Assembly: GCF_042662125.1 (NCBI RefSeq)
Contig: NZ_JBHSXL010000003.1
Coordinates: 1 to 64,000, forward strand
DNA: 64,000 nt
Source: Halopenitus salinus
GTDB taxonomy: Archaea > Halobacteriota > Halobacteria > Halobacteriales > Haloferacaceae
Direction of reading: 5' to 3'
Of the stretch, positions 32,120 through 40,761 are shown piece after piece. Each line of letters opens with the position of its first letter. Position 1 is the stretch's first letter. A program made the position numbers and the translations under genes. Under the pieces are notes generated by a model. The model was given only the letters and a program-made list of their open reading frames with translations. It had not been told where the DNA came from and did not search any database.

Positions 32120-32169
32120 CTCCCGTTAGGGACCGGCGATCGGAGTAACTCCCGTCAGGGACCGGCGAA
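32112..32169 (+). repeat. 29-bp tandem duplication over the kinase stop codon
   Basis: Units 32112-32140 and 32141-32169 share CGGAGT(G/A)ACTCCCGT and GGGACCGGCGA, differing at about three positions. The kinase stop codon (32117-32119) lies in the first unit. At the right edge GGCGAA-N3-TTCGCC (about 32164-32178) could fold between these convergent genes. Confidence 0.75.
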
Positions 32170-32236
32170 CGATTCGCCCACCGATGGGAGCACTCGCATT
32201 TCTCGCAGAGTCAGTCAGGTCAACGGTGGAGTCGAC

Positions 32237-33076
32237 CTACTCCGAGATCCCGTAGACATCCCGGGTCCAGTCGCGCGGTCCGGTGTCGTAGCAGGGTCGG
32301 TCTCGGTCGCGTTCGTCGAGCCGGCGGCGATCGGAGTCATCGAGTTCCAACTCGACCGATTCGAGGTTATCGCGGATGTGGTCCGGCGAGCTCGATTTCG
32401 GGATCACGACCACGTCGTTGTCCATCGCCCACCGGAGGACGACCTGTGCGGGGGAGACGTCGTACGTCTCCGAGAGCTCGCGAACGACCTCGTCGTCGAA
32501 GACGTCGGAGCGCGAGAGGGGAGCGGCGGCCTCGATCACCGTATCGGTTTCCTCGCAATACTCGACGAGGCCGGGGCGCTGGAACCACGGGTGGTACTCG
32601 AACTGGTTAACCGCGATTGGGAAGTCGGCGATGTGGTGGGCGGCGCTGAGCTGGTACTGGCTGAAGTTGGAGACCCCGATGTTCCGGATGAGCCCTCGCT
32701 CGTGGAGTCGCTCCATCGCTTGGAACGTCTCCCGGAGTGAGATCGCGGGGTTCGGCCAGTGGATGAGGAAGAGGTCGAGGTAGTCGGTCCCGAGCCGGTC
32801 CAAGGACGCCTCACACGACTCGATGAGGGACTCGTAGTTCAGATTCGACGGGAGCACCTTTGAGGTGACGAACAGGTCCTCACGGTCGTAGTCGGCGAGC
32901 GCCTCGCCGATCCCCGCCTCGTTTTGATACCCCTCCGCGGTGTCGATGTGCGTGTATCCGGCGTCGATCGCGGTCCGAACCGCGTCGGCGACGTCACCCT
33001 CGGGAATGTTCCACGTCCCGAATCCGATCTGTGGCAACTCGTCTCCGCTCGGCAGCGTCGTGGTCGGTACGGACAT
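32237..33076 (-). CDS. aldo/keto reductase
   Basis: NAD(P)H-dependent carbonyl reductase, cytosolic TIM barrel. The 279-aa product has GFGTWNI, the catalytic Asp in DAGYTHIDTAEGYQNE, Tyr in the same segment, Lys in VTSKVLPSN, LIHWPNP, the GVSNFSQYQL loop and a C-terminal VIPKSSSPDHIRDNL cofactor segment. It is similar to AKR5-type 2,5-diketogluconate reductases. The substrate is unknown. A paralogue is at 43312-44142. Confidence 0.92.
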   Translation of the reverse strand: MSVPTTTLPSGDELPQIGFGTWNIPEGDVADAVRTAIDAGYTHIDTAEGYQNEAGIGEALADYDREDLFVTSKVLPSNLNYESLIESCEASLDRLGTDYLDLFLIHWPNPAISLRETFQAMERLHERGLIRNIGVSNFSQYQLSAAHHIADFPIAVNQFEYHPWFQRPGLVEYCEETDTVIEAAAPLSRSDVFDDEVVRELSETYDVSPAQVVLRWAMDNDVVVIPKSSSPDHIRDNLESVELELDDSDRRRLDERDRDRPCYDTGPRDWTRDVYGISE

Positions 33077-33184
33077 GAACTCGTCCGGTCAAACGGGGAG
33101 CGGACGCTTAAAGGCGATCGTACGCGGGACGGAACGGTCCGATGGAGGAAAGAACAGGAGAAGCGGGGGGGAGAGAGGAAGAGG

Positions 33185-33210
33185 GAGAGTACGTTTCGTG
33201 TGCTTTCGGG
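33185..33210 (+). repeat. ORB-like repeat copy 1
   Basis: GAGAGTACGTTTCGTGTGCT followed by TTCGGG. Plus orientation, downstream of orc1/cdc6. Confidence 0.8.
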
Positions 33211-33336
33211 TTGGGGGATAGGGTGAAGCGAACGAAGAGTGGGAAGCGATCGAAACGAGTGGAGTGGGATGAAACCGATGGAGGAGGATAATCGGAGCGG
33301 ACGGAGAGGGATGAAACGGAACGGACGGTGGAGGAA

Positions 33337-33362
33337 GAGAGTACGTTTCGTGTGCTTTCACA
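33337..33362 (+). repeat. ORB-like repeat copy 2
   Basis: GAGAGTACGTTTCGTGTGCT followed by TTCACA. Plus orientation, 152 bp from copy 1. Just right of it is a (CAGT)5 microsatellite at about 33379-33400. Confidence 0.8.
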
Positions 33363-33394
33363 TCACACGAGGGAGGAATCAGTCAGTCAGTCAG

Positions 33395-34603
33395 TCAGTT
33401 CGATGGCCCATCCTCGACGTCGACGATGTCGGCCCGGGTCTCGAGGACGATTTCCGGATCGAGATCGAGTTCGTACTCGTAGTACTGGCCGCCCTTGAGC
33501 CCGTAGTTGCGCTCGTGTCTGAGGAGGAACCCGAGCATGTGGAGATCCGAGAGGTGGTCCTGAATGCTCTTGAGGGTCGTAAGCGGGGAGGCGCCGTAGG
33601 CGTCCGCGATCCGCTCGTATCCCTTCTGGATCTGCTTCGAGCGCGCCGGGACCTCCCCCTGCTGGTCGAGTTTCGCGATCGTCTCGAGGATGTACTGAGC
33701 GTGTTCGGTCTGATCGCGGATCTTGTTGCGTAGCCGGCCGCGCTGTACGAGTGTTCGTGCGTCCGCTATGTGGCCGTCCGAGACCACCTCGTCGTTCTCG
33801 CGTTCGGCGACCTCCGCGCCGACGCGGAGGAGATCGATCGCCTGTCGGGCGTTCCCCATGTCCTGGGCGGAAAGCGCCGCCGCCTTCGCGATGGCGGAGT
33901 CGTCACAGGCCCCGTCGACGAACGCTCTGTCGGCTCGGTTGTGGAGAATGGTGCGAAGTTCGCCCGCGTCGTAGGGGCTAAAGGATATCTCGGTCTCCAT
34001 CAACGTGTCCTTCACCTTCGCCGACAGCGACTGGCGGAAGGTGTAGTTGTTGCTGATCCCGATGATCCCGACCAGCGAGTCGGTGATGTGGCCGTTCGAT
34101 CGGGCCCTCGGGAGCTCGTAGAGGAGCGTGTTGACGTCGTCGAGGTGGTCGATCTCGTCGAAGACGACGAGGTGGGTCCCACCGAGCCGATCGAGTTGGT
34201 CGTAGAGCTCGTCGAAGGCGTCCCCGGTTCCCAGTCCCCGCTTCGGGAACGGACTCGAGTCCTCGGGAAGCAGATCGTTTACCAGCCGACGAACGACCAT
34301 GAAGAGCGTCTTGCCGTTGCAGTTGATCTCGTGGACGTGGAGATCGTTCGCCTCCTCGCGGACGGCCACCTCCGAGCGTAGCTCGTCCATCATGTACTTG
34401 GTGACCGCGGTCTTACCGAGGCCGGCCTTGCCGTACAGGAAGACGTTCTCCGGTTCGCGACCGAACAACACGTCCTGGAGCGCGTGACTGAACGACTCGA
34501 TCTCCTCGTCGCGTTCGAGGATCTCCTCGGGTTGATAGCTCTCGTTGAGGACGGACTTGTCCGCGAAGATGGTCTCCGTGAGACCGCTGAATGGCCCTCC
34601 CAT
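33395..34603 (-). CDS. Orc1/Cdc6-type replication initiator
   Basis: AAA+ ATPase that binds origin boxes and loads MCM. The 402-aa product has Walker A GKAGLGKT (58-65), Walker B LVVFDEIDHL, sensor-1 region GISNNYTF, an ISFSPYDAGEL sensor-2 neighbourhood, ALSAQDMGNARQAIDLLRVG and a C-terminal winged-helix with TTLKSIQDHLSDLHMLGFL. ATG 34603 gives the usual haloarchaeal N-terminus (MGGPFSGL...IFADKSVL). Upstream in-frame codons run into the TATTAAATAC promoter box (about 34630-34640). Haloarchaea carry many orc paralogues, and flanking boxes suggest that this one has its own origin. Confidence 0.93.
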   Translation of the reverse strand: MGGPFSGLTETIFADKSVLNESYQPEEILERDEEIESFSHALQDVLFGREPENVFLYGKAGLGKTAVTKYMMDELRSEVAVREEANDLHVHEINCNGKTLFMVVRRLVNDLLPEDSSPFPKRGLGTGDAFDELYDQLDRLGGTHLVVFDEIDHLDDVNTLLYELPRARSNGHITDSLVGIIGISNNYTFRQSLSAKVKDTLMETEISFSPYDAGELRTILHNRADRAFVDGACDDSAIAKAAALSAQDMGNARQAIDLLRVGAEVAERENDEVVSDGHIADARTLVQRGRLRNKIRDQTEHAQYILETIAKLDQQGEVPARSKQIQKGYERIADAYGASPLTTLKSIQDHLSDLHMLGFLLRHERNYGLKGGQYYEYELDLDPEIVLETRADIVDVEDGPSN

Positions 34604-34647
34604 GTCCTTGTGAAGTGTACCGTGCTTGTAGTATTTAATACCTACCT

Positions 34648-34672
34648 TCGAGTGTTTCGTTTGCTTTCGGGA
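34648..34672 (+). repeat. degenerate ORB-like repeat copy 3
   Basis: TTCGAGTGTTTCGTTTGCTT then TCGGG. It keeps the TTTCGT-GCTTTCGGG half of the element but has changes in the GAGAGTACG half. It lies just upstream of the orc promoter. Confidence 0.5.
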
Positions 34673-34740
34673 CGAGAAGCGGAAACGACGTTCGAGAGCG
34701 TCGACTCGATCGTGATTCCGATCCTGGTTCCGGATCGGAT

Positions 34741-34760
34741 AGCACACGAAACGTACTCTC
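34741..34760 (-). repeat. ORB-like repeat copy 4 (inverted)
   Basis: Minus-strand GAGAGTACGTTTCGTGTGCT, identical over 20 bp to copies 1 and 2 but inverted. Confidence 0.8.
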
Positions 34761-34799
34761 AGTTACTGTTGCCTCGTGATCCACGTCCTGGTCTCCGAC

Positions 34800-34841
34800 G
34801 TTTGGCGTTCGATCCCCGGCCTTTGGCGTTCGATCCCCGGC
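34800..34841 (+). repeat. 20-bp direct repeat in the origin region
   Basis: TTTGGCGTTCGATCCCCGGC occurs at 34801-34820 and again at 34822-34841, separated by one C. Confidence 0.85.
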
Positions 34842-34934
34842 GTACGTCCCTCCTTGTTTCATGTCCAGTGGGTCCGCCGCTGTTCCGGAGCCGCATCACC
34901 GATCCCCATCTCACGACCCACCCCACCCCACGAT

Positions 34935-34959
34935 CCGAAAGCACACGAAACGTACTCTC
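34935..34959 (-). repeat. ORB-like repeat copy 5 (inverted)
   Basis: Minus-strand GAGAGTACGTTTCGTGTGCT followed by TTCGG. Inverted relative to copies 1 and 2. It lies 40 bp from the end of the K+ channel gene. Confidence 0.8.
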
Positions 34960-35000
34960 TCCCTCCCCCATCCCAACGTTCCCCTGCGCGATACACCGCC

Positions 35001-36656
35001 TCACGACGGAGCGAAGCTTCGCTCGAATCGGGTCACGTCCTCGGAGGTACCGGCGACCACGATCCGGTCCTCCTCGTGAACCTCGAACGTCTCGGGATCG
35101 AACTCCGAGATCGTCTCGTCGCCACGTTGGAACGCGACGATCGTACAGCCGGTCCGTTCGCGGACCGCCGCGTCGGCGATCGTGGTTCCAGCGAGCTCAC
35201 CGGCGGGGAGCCGAACGACGCTGATCTGTTTGTCGTAGGCGATGACCTCCTCGTCCTCGAAAACCGTCGCTGCCAGCATCCGTCCGCTGATGGCCGCGAG
35301 CGACTGGACGTGGTCGGCGCCGGCGCGGTGAAGCTTCTCGACGTCCGCGACGTCGTTCGCTCGAACGACGATCCGAAGGTCCGGATTCAGCTCGCGAGCG
35401 ATGAGCGTGGCGAAGATGGCGGTCGTGTCGTCCTCGATCGCGACGATGAACGCGGAGGCCTCCGAGACGTTCGCCCGCTCGAGTGCGTCAGGATCACGTG
35501 CGTCGCCGACGACGTCGACGACTCCCTCATCGTCGTCCTCGACGTCGAGGACGGTGAGCCGTGAGTTCGAGCCGGAAAGCCGTTGGTGGACCACCTTGCC
35601 GGTGTCGCCGTACCCCGCGAGCACGATCCGCTGGCTCGGGAACCGTCGAACGGTCGTCTCCGTCGCGTCACGAAGCGCCTCGATCCGATCGGGCGCGCCC
35701 ACGACGAGGAGTCGCGTCCCCGCATCGAAGGTTCGATCGGGATCGACAGGGGTCTCGAAGTCCCCGTTGAACCACGCCCCGATCACGTTCACGCCGAAGC
35801 GATCACGGACGCGTGCGTCGCCGAAGGTCCGATCACACAGGTCACTTCCCGTCTCGACGGAGAGTTCGGCCAACTCGAACTCCTCGCCGAGGGGGATCCC
35901 CTCCTCGACGTCGGTCCGAACGGCCGTCGGGATCTCGCGAACGATGTTCTCGCCGACCAGCCGTCGCGGCGAGAGCACGTCGTCGGCGCCGGCGGCGCGA
36001 TGGTACCGAACGAGATCCGAGTCGGTGATGAGGGTTACCGTTCGCACGTCAGGATCGACGTCGCGCGCCGCGAGGACGATGCTCGCGCTGATCTCGTCGC
36101 CCGCGTCGGCGACGACAGCGATCGCGGACCCGATCCGGGCGTTCTCCAGCGTCCCCGTCAGTTCGGGATCGCCGTGCACCACGGTATATCCCTCCTCGTG
36201 GCGGTCCCGTGCGGTCTCGTCGTCGGCCACGACGAGCACGTGGTCGCGACCGCGGGCATCCAGCTCGTCGATGAACGCCTCGGTCCGCGGCGTGCAGCCG
36301 CAGACGACGACGTGGTCGCGGATCTCGTCGGCCGCCTCGGGCACGGTCGGCGTGAGCGCGCTGCGAAGCCAGGGAACGGCGAAGACGTCGACCGCGGTCA
36401 GGATGAGCCCGATCCCCGAAAGCTGCATCACGATGACGAGCACGTTCATCTGGGGCGACTGCCAGGGGGCGTCCTCGCCGTATCCGGTGGTCGTGAAGCT
36501 CTGGACGACGACCTCGAGCGAGCGAAAAAGCGGCTGCGGGCGGCCCTCCCAGACGGCCATGCCGAAGTTGTACGTCAGCGTGAAAAGCGCCGTCGTGGCG
36601 ACGACGAGCGCGAGGTAGTAGGCGGTCCGTCGGGAGCGAAACGCCGTCCGGGCCAT
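35001..36656 (-). CDS. two-TM potassium channel with tandem TrkA/RCK modules
   Basis: The 551-aa product has TM helices at about 11-32 and 70-92 around a pore loop with filter TTTGYGE (55-61), then two RCK modules: Rossmann motifs HVVVCGCTPRTEAFIDEL and RIVLAGYGDTGKVV, each followed by a TrkA-C-like domain, the last ending SEFDPETFEVHEEDRIVVAGTSEDV. The first Rossmann glycine motif (CGCTPRT) is degenerate. It would gate K+ flux in response to nucleotide or ligand, important for salt-in osmoadaptation. ATG 36656 starts just before the first TM. It flanks the candidate origin. Confidence 0.9.
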   Translation of the reverse strand: MARTAFRSRRTAYYLALVVATTALFTLTYNFGMAVWEGRPQPLFRSLEVVVQSFTTTGYGEDAPWQSPQMNVLVIVMQLSGIGLILTAVDVFAVPWLRSALTPTVPEAADEIRDHVVVCGCTPRTEAFIDELDARGRDHVLVVADDETARDRHEEGYTVVHGDPELTGTLENARIGSAIAVVADAGDEISASIVLAARDVDPDVRTVTLITDSDLVRYHRAAGADDVLSPRRLVGENIVREIPTAVRTDVEEGIPLGEEFELAELSVETGSDLCDRTFGDARVRDRFGVNVIGAWFNGDFETPVDPDRTFDAGTRLLVVGAPDRIEALRDATETTVRRFPSQRIVLAGYGDTGKVVHQRLSGSNSRLTVLDVEDDDEGVVDVVGDARDPDALERANVSEASAFIVAIEDDTTAIFATLIARELNPDLRIVVRANDVADVEKLHRAGADHVQSLAAISGRMLAATVFEDEEVIAYDKQISVVRLPAGELAGTTIADAAVRERTGCTIVAFQRGDETISEFDPETFEVHEEDRIVVAGTSEDVTRFERSFAPS

Positions 36657-36787
36657 GAAGAGGATGGCGGCCGCAGGGATATCACCTCTGTGGAAGGGGA
36701 ACGGATCTCGGCGTGGCCGTAGGAACGAGATACCGCTGTGAAGCAGGACTTCCCGCCGTGGAGACAATTCACCGCCGTGGAGGAGGA

Positions 36788-37558
36788 CTACCGCCGCGCT
36801 CCGCCGTGATCGAACCGGGGATACGACTGTGCGTTCCCGGACGATTTGCGGGCGACGATCTCCGCGATGGCGCTCTTTCGGCCGTCCTCGCGGACCTCCG
36901 TTCGCTCCTCGTAGTGAAGTACGGTCAGATCCAGACAGGACCGAAGCAGCTCGTTCGACGCGAGCCGAAACCGCTCGTCGCTCGAACCGAGCTCGACGTC
37001 GTCCGCCGATCGGAGGTGGTGTTCGACGAACAGGACCCCGCCGGGAACGAGCGAGCGTTTGAGATCCGGGAGGCGATCGATCGTCCGGAAGAAGCTGATC
37101 GCGACGAGCCCGTACCGCGACGTCGGAATCGGCATCGTGGAGACGTCCGCCTGGATCCAGTCGATCCGTTCCGCGACGCCCCTCTCGCGGGCCCGCGAGC
37201 GGGCAGTTCGCAATCCCGCTCGCGACTGATCGACGGCCTCGACCGAAAAGCCCGCCTCCGCGAGCGGGATCGCGTTTCGCCCCGTCCCCGTCGCGACGTC
37301 GAGGGCACGCGGTGGTCCGTCCCGTCCGGTCGTATCGGCATTCGGGACGTGGGAACCCGGAACGTCGGCATCCGGGCCCTCGACGTGGTGATCCGTATCC
37401 GCTTCCCTCTCAGCCTCGGCCTCCGGAGCTGCTCCGGCTTCCGTCCCCCGTCCAGGTGCCGCCTCGATGCAGTCGAACAGCCACGGCGAGGGCTCGGGGT
37501 CGGTCGGATACTCCTCGTTTCGAAACCGTCGTTCCCACTTTCGGTGCGTATCCTTCAT
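36788..37558 (-). CDS. SAM-dependent methyltransferase
   Basis: The 256-aa class I methyltransferase has motif I ALDVATGTGRNAIPLAEAGF, the acidic loop VEAVDQS, motif II region IDWIQADVSTMPIPTSRYGLVAISFF and LVPGGVLFVEHH. A 50-residue Glu/Ala/Asp-rich insert sits before motif I. The start overlaps the upstream stop as ATGA (37555-37558), so it is translationally coupled to the molybdopterin protein. The substrate is unknown. Confidence 0.87.
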   Translation of the reverse strand: MKDTHRKWERRFRNEEYPTDPEPSPWLFDCIEAAPGRGTEAGAAPEAEAEREADTDHHVEGPDADVPGSHVPNADTTGRDGPPRALDVATGTGRNAIPLAEAGFSVEAVDQSRAGLRTARSRARERGVAERIDWIQADVSTMPIPTSRYGLVAISFFRTIDRLPDLKRSLVPGGVLFVEHHLRSADDVELGSSDERFRLASNELLRSCLDLTVLHYEERTEVREDGRKSAIAEIVARKSSGNAQSYPRFDHGGARR

Positions 37559-38055
37559 GAGACGCGCGAAAGCGCCGCGTCCTTGGCGGTGTCCGCCGCG
37601 GTCGGCTCGGACTTTCGGACCTCGATGGCGGAGACCCACTTAACGCTCTCCCAGCAGTCGCGGTCGTTCCCGACCGGAACCAGCCGAGCGGGACCGCCGT
37701 GTTCGAGCGCGAGGGACTCTCCGTCGAGTTCCACCGCGAGCACCGAGTCGGCGAGACGTTCGATCGGGAACGAGCAGGCGTATCCCGAATCGAGCGCTCG
37801 AACCAGCCCGTACTCGCCCGCATCGCTCACGCCGGCTCGCTCCAGGATCGACGCGACGCGGATCCCCTCCCAACGAAGCCCCTCGGCAGTCCACCCCTCC
37901 TCGCAGACGAAGTCGTCGACGATCGATTCACGGGCGAACGATTCGAGGTCCGCACGCGTGAGCGAGAGCACGTCGTCGACGGAACCGGTGACCTCGAGCG
38001 TCCACCCGTCCGTCTCCACCTCCTCGGGAACGCCGTGCCGTTCGAGATCGTTCAT
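37555..38055 (-). CDS. short molybdopterin-dependent oxidoreductase (sulfite oxidase fold)
   Basis: The 166-aa product carries only the molybdopterin-binding domain of the sulfite oxidase/YedY family: WTLEVTGSV, DLESFARESIVDDFVCEEGWTAEGLRWEGI (Mo-coordinating Cys in FVCEEGW) and ALEHGGPARLVPVGNDRDCWESVKWVSAIEV. No signal peptide, heme domain or dimerisation domain is seen, so it is probably cytosolic. Such short forms occur widely in haloarchaea. ATG 38055 is preferred over 38163, which adds a non-conserved segment. Coupled to the methyltransferase. Confidence 0.85.
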   Translation of the reverse strand: MNDLERHGVPEEVETDGWTLEVTGSVDDVLSLTRADLESFARESIVDDFVCEEGWTAEGLRWEGIRVASILERAGVSDAGEYGLVRALDSGYACSFPIERLADSVLAVELDGESLALEHGGPARLVPVGNDRDCWESVKWVSAIEVRKSEPTAADTAKDAALSRVS

Positions 38056-38159
38056 CACCGGATCAACGCCGCGACGCACAAAAACGGTTCCTCCGAACCA
38101 GTGCGGTCCGGATCGTTGGCCCGATTCGATCGAAGCGCTCTCCGTGGTCGCATAAACCC

Positions 38160-39131
38160 TCAAACGGCCTTCAACAGCGCATCGTAGGCGTCCGCGTACG
38201 CGGCGGCGACACGTGAGGGATCGCCGCGCTCCTCTGTCGACAGAGCCGGAAGACCCGTTCGCGCCACCGGCTCGATCATCGCGGTCACCGCCTCGGTGTG
38301 CTCCTCGAGAGCGCCCTCGCGGGCGCTCCCGGAGGCGACTTCGCGTCCCCGGAGATACCGATCTCCGTCGTAGATCCGGACACGCCCTGGCGCCACGACC
38401 GCGACGGCGTCGATGCCGATCTCCTCACCGCGGGAGTACGCGTCCGACTCCGGGGAATTGGCGTCCGAACCCACGTCGATGGGGACCGCGACGTCGGCGT
38501 ACGACTCCATCACGACGGGACCGTCGTGGGACCGGATCCGCCCCGCAAACCGATCGAACGTCGGGAGGTACGCCTCGCGCATGACGCGGTTGAACTCCTC
38601 GAGGTCGTGAACACGGGTCGCCTCCGCGATCGGCAACCGTCCCTCGAGATCCTCCGGGATCAGACCGGCCTCCTCGGCCGCACCGTTCACCACGAACCGG
38701 GCGTCGCCCGGTTCCTCGACGCCGCCGACCCGGTCACAGAGGAACGTCCGATCGGAGTCGCCGAGCATCCCGGTTCGGCCCGGAGTCGGTCGCCAGAGCC
38801 GATGAACCGGGTTGATCGACTCGGGGGGGACGGGCGTCGTGGTCAGTCCGCGGGAACTCGCCGCGGCGAGCCGTTTCGCGTCCTTTCCGTAGAGCCGGCC
38901 GTCCGCGGTGGCGCGGCGGTAATCGTCGTGATCGAACCAGCGATCGTTTCCGGCCCGCGGCTTCACGCCGACGGGCTCCCGGCCGCGCTCGGCGAGGTGA
39001 GCGAGGAGTCCGACCGAGAAGGTCGTCTTACCGGCGTCGACGCGCGATCCGCCCGCGACGAGGAGCCGAAGGTGGTCGCCACCGGATCGGCGATTGCGGT
39101 CCTCGACCGGGAGGTCGCCGCCACCGGTCAC
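38160..39131 (-). CDS. predicted P-loop ATPase/GTPase
   Basis: The 323-aa product has a Walker A-like GGSRVDAGKTT (27-37) resembling the dethiobiotin-synthetase/SIMIBI group, then GVKPRAGNDRWFDHDDY and DRVGG segments and a C-terminal alpha/beta part (GIDAVAVVAPGRVRIYDGDRYL). The start codon overlaps the stop of the upstream 94-aa protein (39128-39131). It is probably a haloarchaeal orphan ATPase, with no assigned reaction. Confidence 0.78.
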   Translation of the reverse strand: MTGGGDLPVEDRNRRSGGDHLRLLVAGGSRVDAGKTTFSVGLLAHLAERGREPVGVKPRAGNDRWFDHDDYRRATADGRLYGKDAKRLAAASSRGLTTTPVPPESINPVHRLWRPTPGRTGMLGDSDRTFLCDRVGGVEEPGDARFVVNGAAEEAGLIPEDLEGRLPIAEATRVHDLEEFNRVMREAYLPTFDRFAGRIRSHDGPVVMESYADVAVPIDVGSDANSPESDAYSRGEEIGIDAVAVVAPGRVRIYDGDRYLRGREVASGSAREGALEEHTEAVTAMIEPVARTGLPALSTEERGDPSRVAAAYADAYDALLKAV

Positions 39132-39412
39132 GTCCGATCGCCGTCCTCGACCGCGAGGCCGTAATAGCCAGGTCCGTTCTCCTCGAGCGGCTCGCCGATC
39201 ACCAACTCGTCCGCGTTCTGCATGATCCAGGGGATCGCCCAGTCGACGAGGACCGCCTCGGCCCCGTCGTCGATCTCGGCGTCGGGTTCGAGACCCTGGA
39301 GGAGCCTGGCGATCTCGGGCACCGTGTACATCAGGTCCGGGTCGAGCAGCTCCTCGGCCGTGTAGAACTCGCAGGGATAGGTCGTCTCGAAGGCGTCCTT
39401 GGAAGTGGGCAT
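39128..39412 (-). CDS. small acidic haloarchaeal protein (DUF5827-like)
   Basis: The 94-aa product MPTSKDAFETTYPCEFYTAEELLDP...VEDGDRT is acidic with no TM helix. I recall this form as DUF5827. It is translationally coupled to the P-loop ATPase. ATG 39412 matches the family N-terminus, and a minus-strand TATA-like CGTTTAGG (about 39437-39444) lies about 28 bp upstream. Upstream, CACGGTCGAGGCCCG is repeated at 39446 and 39481. Confidence 0.78.
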   Translation of the reverse strand: MPTSKDAFETTYPCEFYTAEELLDPDLMYTVPEIARLLQGLEPDAEIDDGAEAVLVDWAIPWIMQNADELVIGEPLEENGPGYYGLAVEDGDRT

Positions 39413-39627
39413 GTCACCGAATCCGCCCGCGCGGGCCCTAAACGACACGGTCGAGGCCCGGCGAGAGGGTCACGAAGGGCCACGGTCGAGGCCCGACGTG
39501 ACCGTCTCGACTCGGTGGCGCGATCGAGACCGGGGACCAGCCGAGACGCGGGACTGCTCGAGCGTCGAGTCCGCAAAAAACTCGGGATTCGATCGCGGGT
39601 CGCGGGGCGCTCCCGTCTCGCGAGCGA

Positions 39628-40230
39628 CTACTCGAAGCGCGGCACGACGTTGTCGTAGTTGTCGGCGACGTCGTCCCAGTCGACGACCTCGAAGAACGCG
39701 TCGATGAACTCGCCGCGTGCCGGGCCGTAGTCGTGGTAGTAGGAGTGTTCCCAGACGTCGAGCGCGAGGATCGGGTGGGCGCCCCACAGCGCGCCCTGGT
39801 CGTGTTTGTCGACCTTGACGTTGCGAAGCTGCTTTGCGACCGGATCGTAGACGAGCAGGGCCCACCCGCCGGCGGCGCCCGCGGCGGCCTCGAACTCGGC
39901 CTTCCAGGCCTCATAGGAGCCGAAGTCCTCGGCGATGCGGTCGGCGAGTTCGCCGTCCGGCTCGCCGCCGCCGTTCGGCGACATGTTGTTCCAGAACAGC
40001 GTGTGGAGGTAGTGACCGCTGCCGTTGTGGGTCACGTTGCCGAGCGCGCCGGCGGTGCTGCCGTGATCGCCGCTCTCGCGGTTCTCGGCGAGCGTCTCCT
40101 CGGCGGCGTTGAGCCCGTTTACGTACCCCTGATGGTGGGTATCGTGGTGCCAGGTGAGCACCTGCTCGGAGATGTGCGGTTCAAGTGCGTCGTAGTCGTA
40201 CGGAAGCGGATCGAGTTCGTGGTCGCTCAT
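39628..40230 (-). CDS. sod: Fe/Mn superoxide dismutase
   Basis: It converts superoxide to H2O2 and O2 in the cytosol. The 200-aa product has metal ligands His28 (LTWHHDTHH), the second His in GSGHYLHTLFWNNM, and Asp/His in LALDVWEHSYYHDYG. Length and the acidic surface match haloarchaeal Mn-SODs. ATG 40230 gives MSDHELDPLPY, the family start. A TATA-like TCTTTAACAG (minus strand, about 40265-40273) is upstream. Confidence 0.96.
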   Translation of the reverse strand: MSDHELDPLPYDYDALEPHISEQVLTWHHDTHHQGYVNGLNAAEETLAENRESGDHGSTAGALGNVTHNGSGHYLHTLFWNNMSPNGGGEPDGELADRIAEDFGSYEAWKAEFEAAAGAAGGWALLVYDPVAKQLRNVKVDKHDQGALWGAHPILALDVWEHSYYHDYGPARGEFIDAFFEVVDWDDVADNYDNVVPRFE

Positions 40231-40425
40231 GTGTTTCACCCACATCATGGATCGATCGCGGGGCTGTTAAAGATTGAGGAAACGCACGGTAACGTGTCTC
40301 GTGGCCGTGAAATTCGGAACGGGATCAGGTCCGCTTCGAATTCACAGAACAGGTCCGTTTTGAATCCAAACACGAGCGCCGCGCGGCGCGAAACTGCGCG
40401 GCGCGAAACTGCGTCGCGCTTCGTA

Positions 40426-40509
40426 CGGTGGGACTGGGATTCGAACCCAGGAAGCCGTGAGGCTACCTGCTTTCAAGGCAGGCGCAATGGGCCGCTCTGC
40501 CATCCCACC
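40426..40509 (-). tRNA. tRNA-Ser (TGA)
   Basis: 84 nt on the minus strand: acceptor GGTGGGA/TCCCACC with discriminator G (typical serine), D arm GGCAGAGCGG, anticodon stem CCTGC/GCAGG region with loop CTTGAAA and anticodon TGA (plus-strand tca at 40473-40475), a long variable arm GCCTCACGGCTT and T arm CTGGGTTCGAATCCCAG. No CCA is encoded. Confidence 0.95.
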
Positions 40510-40641
40510 ATGGATCGTGATTCGCCCCAGTTCCGTCATCGGTTCCATCCGTTCGCAAGCGGAAACGGATGGTGAACTTCCGGCCATTCCACGCACGATC
40601 GAACGGTGCCGGAACCGCCGGAATTCACCGCCATGGGGCGT

Positions 40642-40662
40642 GTCCGGATGAATAATCCGGAC
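40642..40662. terminator. perfect inverted repeat downstream of the aminotransferase
   Basis: GTCCGGAT-gaata-ATCCGGAC, 8-bp arms. It lies about 100 bp past the stop of the minus-strand aminotransferase and 130 bp upstream of tRNA-Ser. It may be a 3' hairpin or an operator. No U-run follows, so the terminator call is weak. Confidence 0.35.
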
Positions 40663-40761
40663 AAAGTTGAAGGTGTCGTTGTGACCGACACGATCGAGAC
40701 ATGACCGATACGATCCGACTACGGTCCCGACTCGATCACTGGCGACGTCTCGGACGGCTGT

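Larger units (their letters stand above)
33077..35000. other. candidate replication origin around orc1/cdc6
   Basis: One Orc1/Cdc6 gene (33395-34603) is bracketed by copies of the element GAGAGTACGTTTCGTGTGCT extended by TTCGG: two in plus orientation on the 3' side (33185, 33337) and two in minus orientation on the 5' side (34741, 34935), with a degenerate copy at 34648. Inverted origin-recognition-box arrays next to an orc gene are the hallmark of archaeal origins. The left flank (33130-33350) is strongly purine-rich. The right flank has an AT-rich TAGTATTTAATAC and a 20-bp direct repeat. Neither flank codes for protein. Confidence 0.75.
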
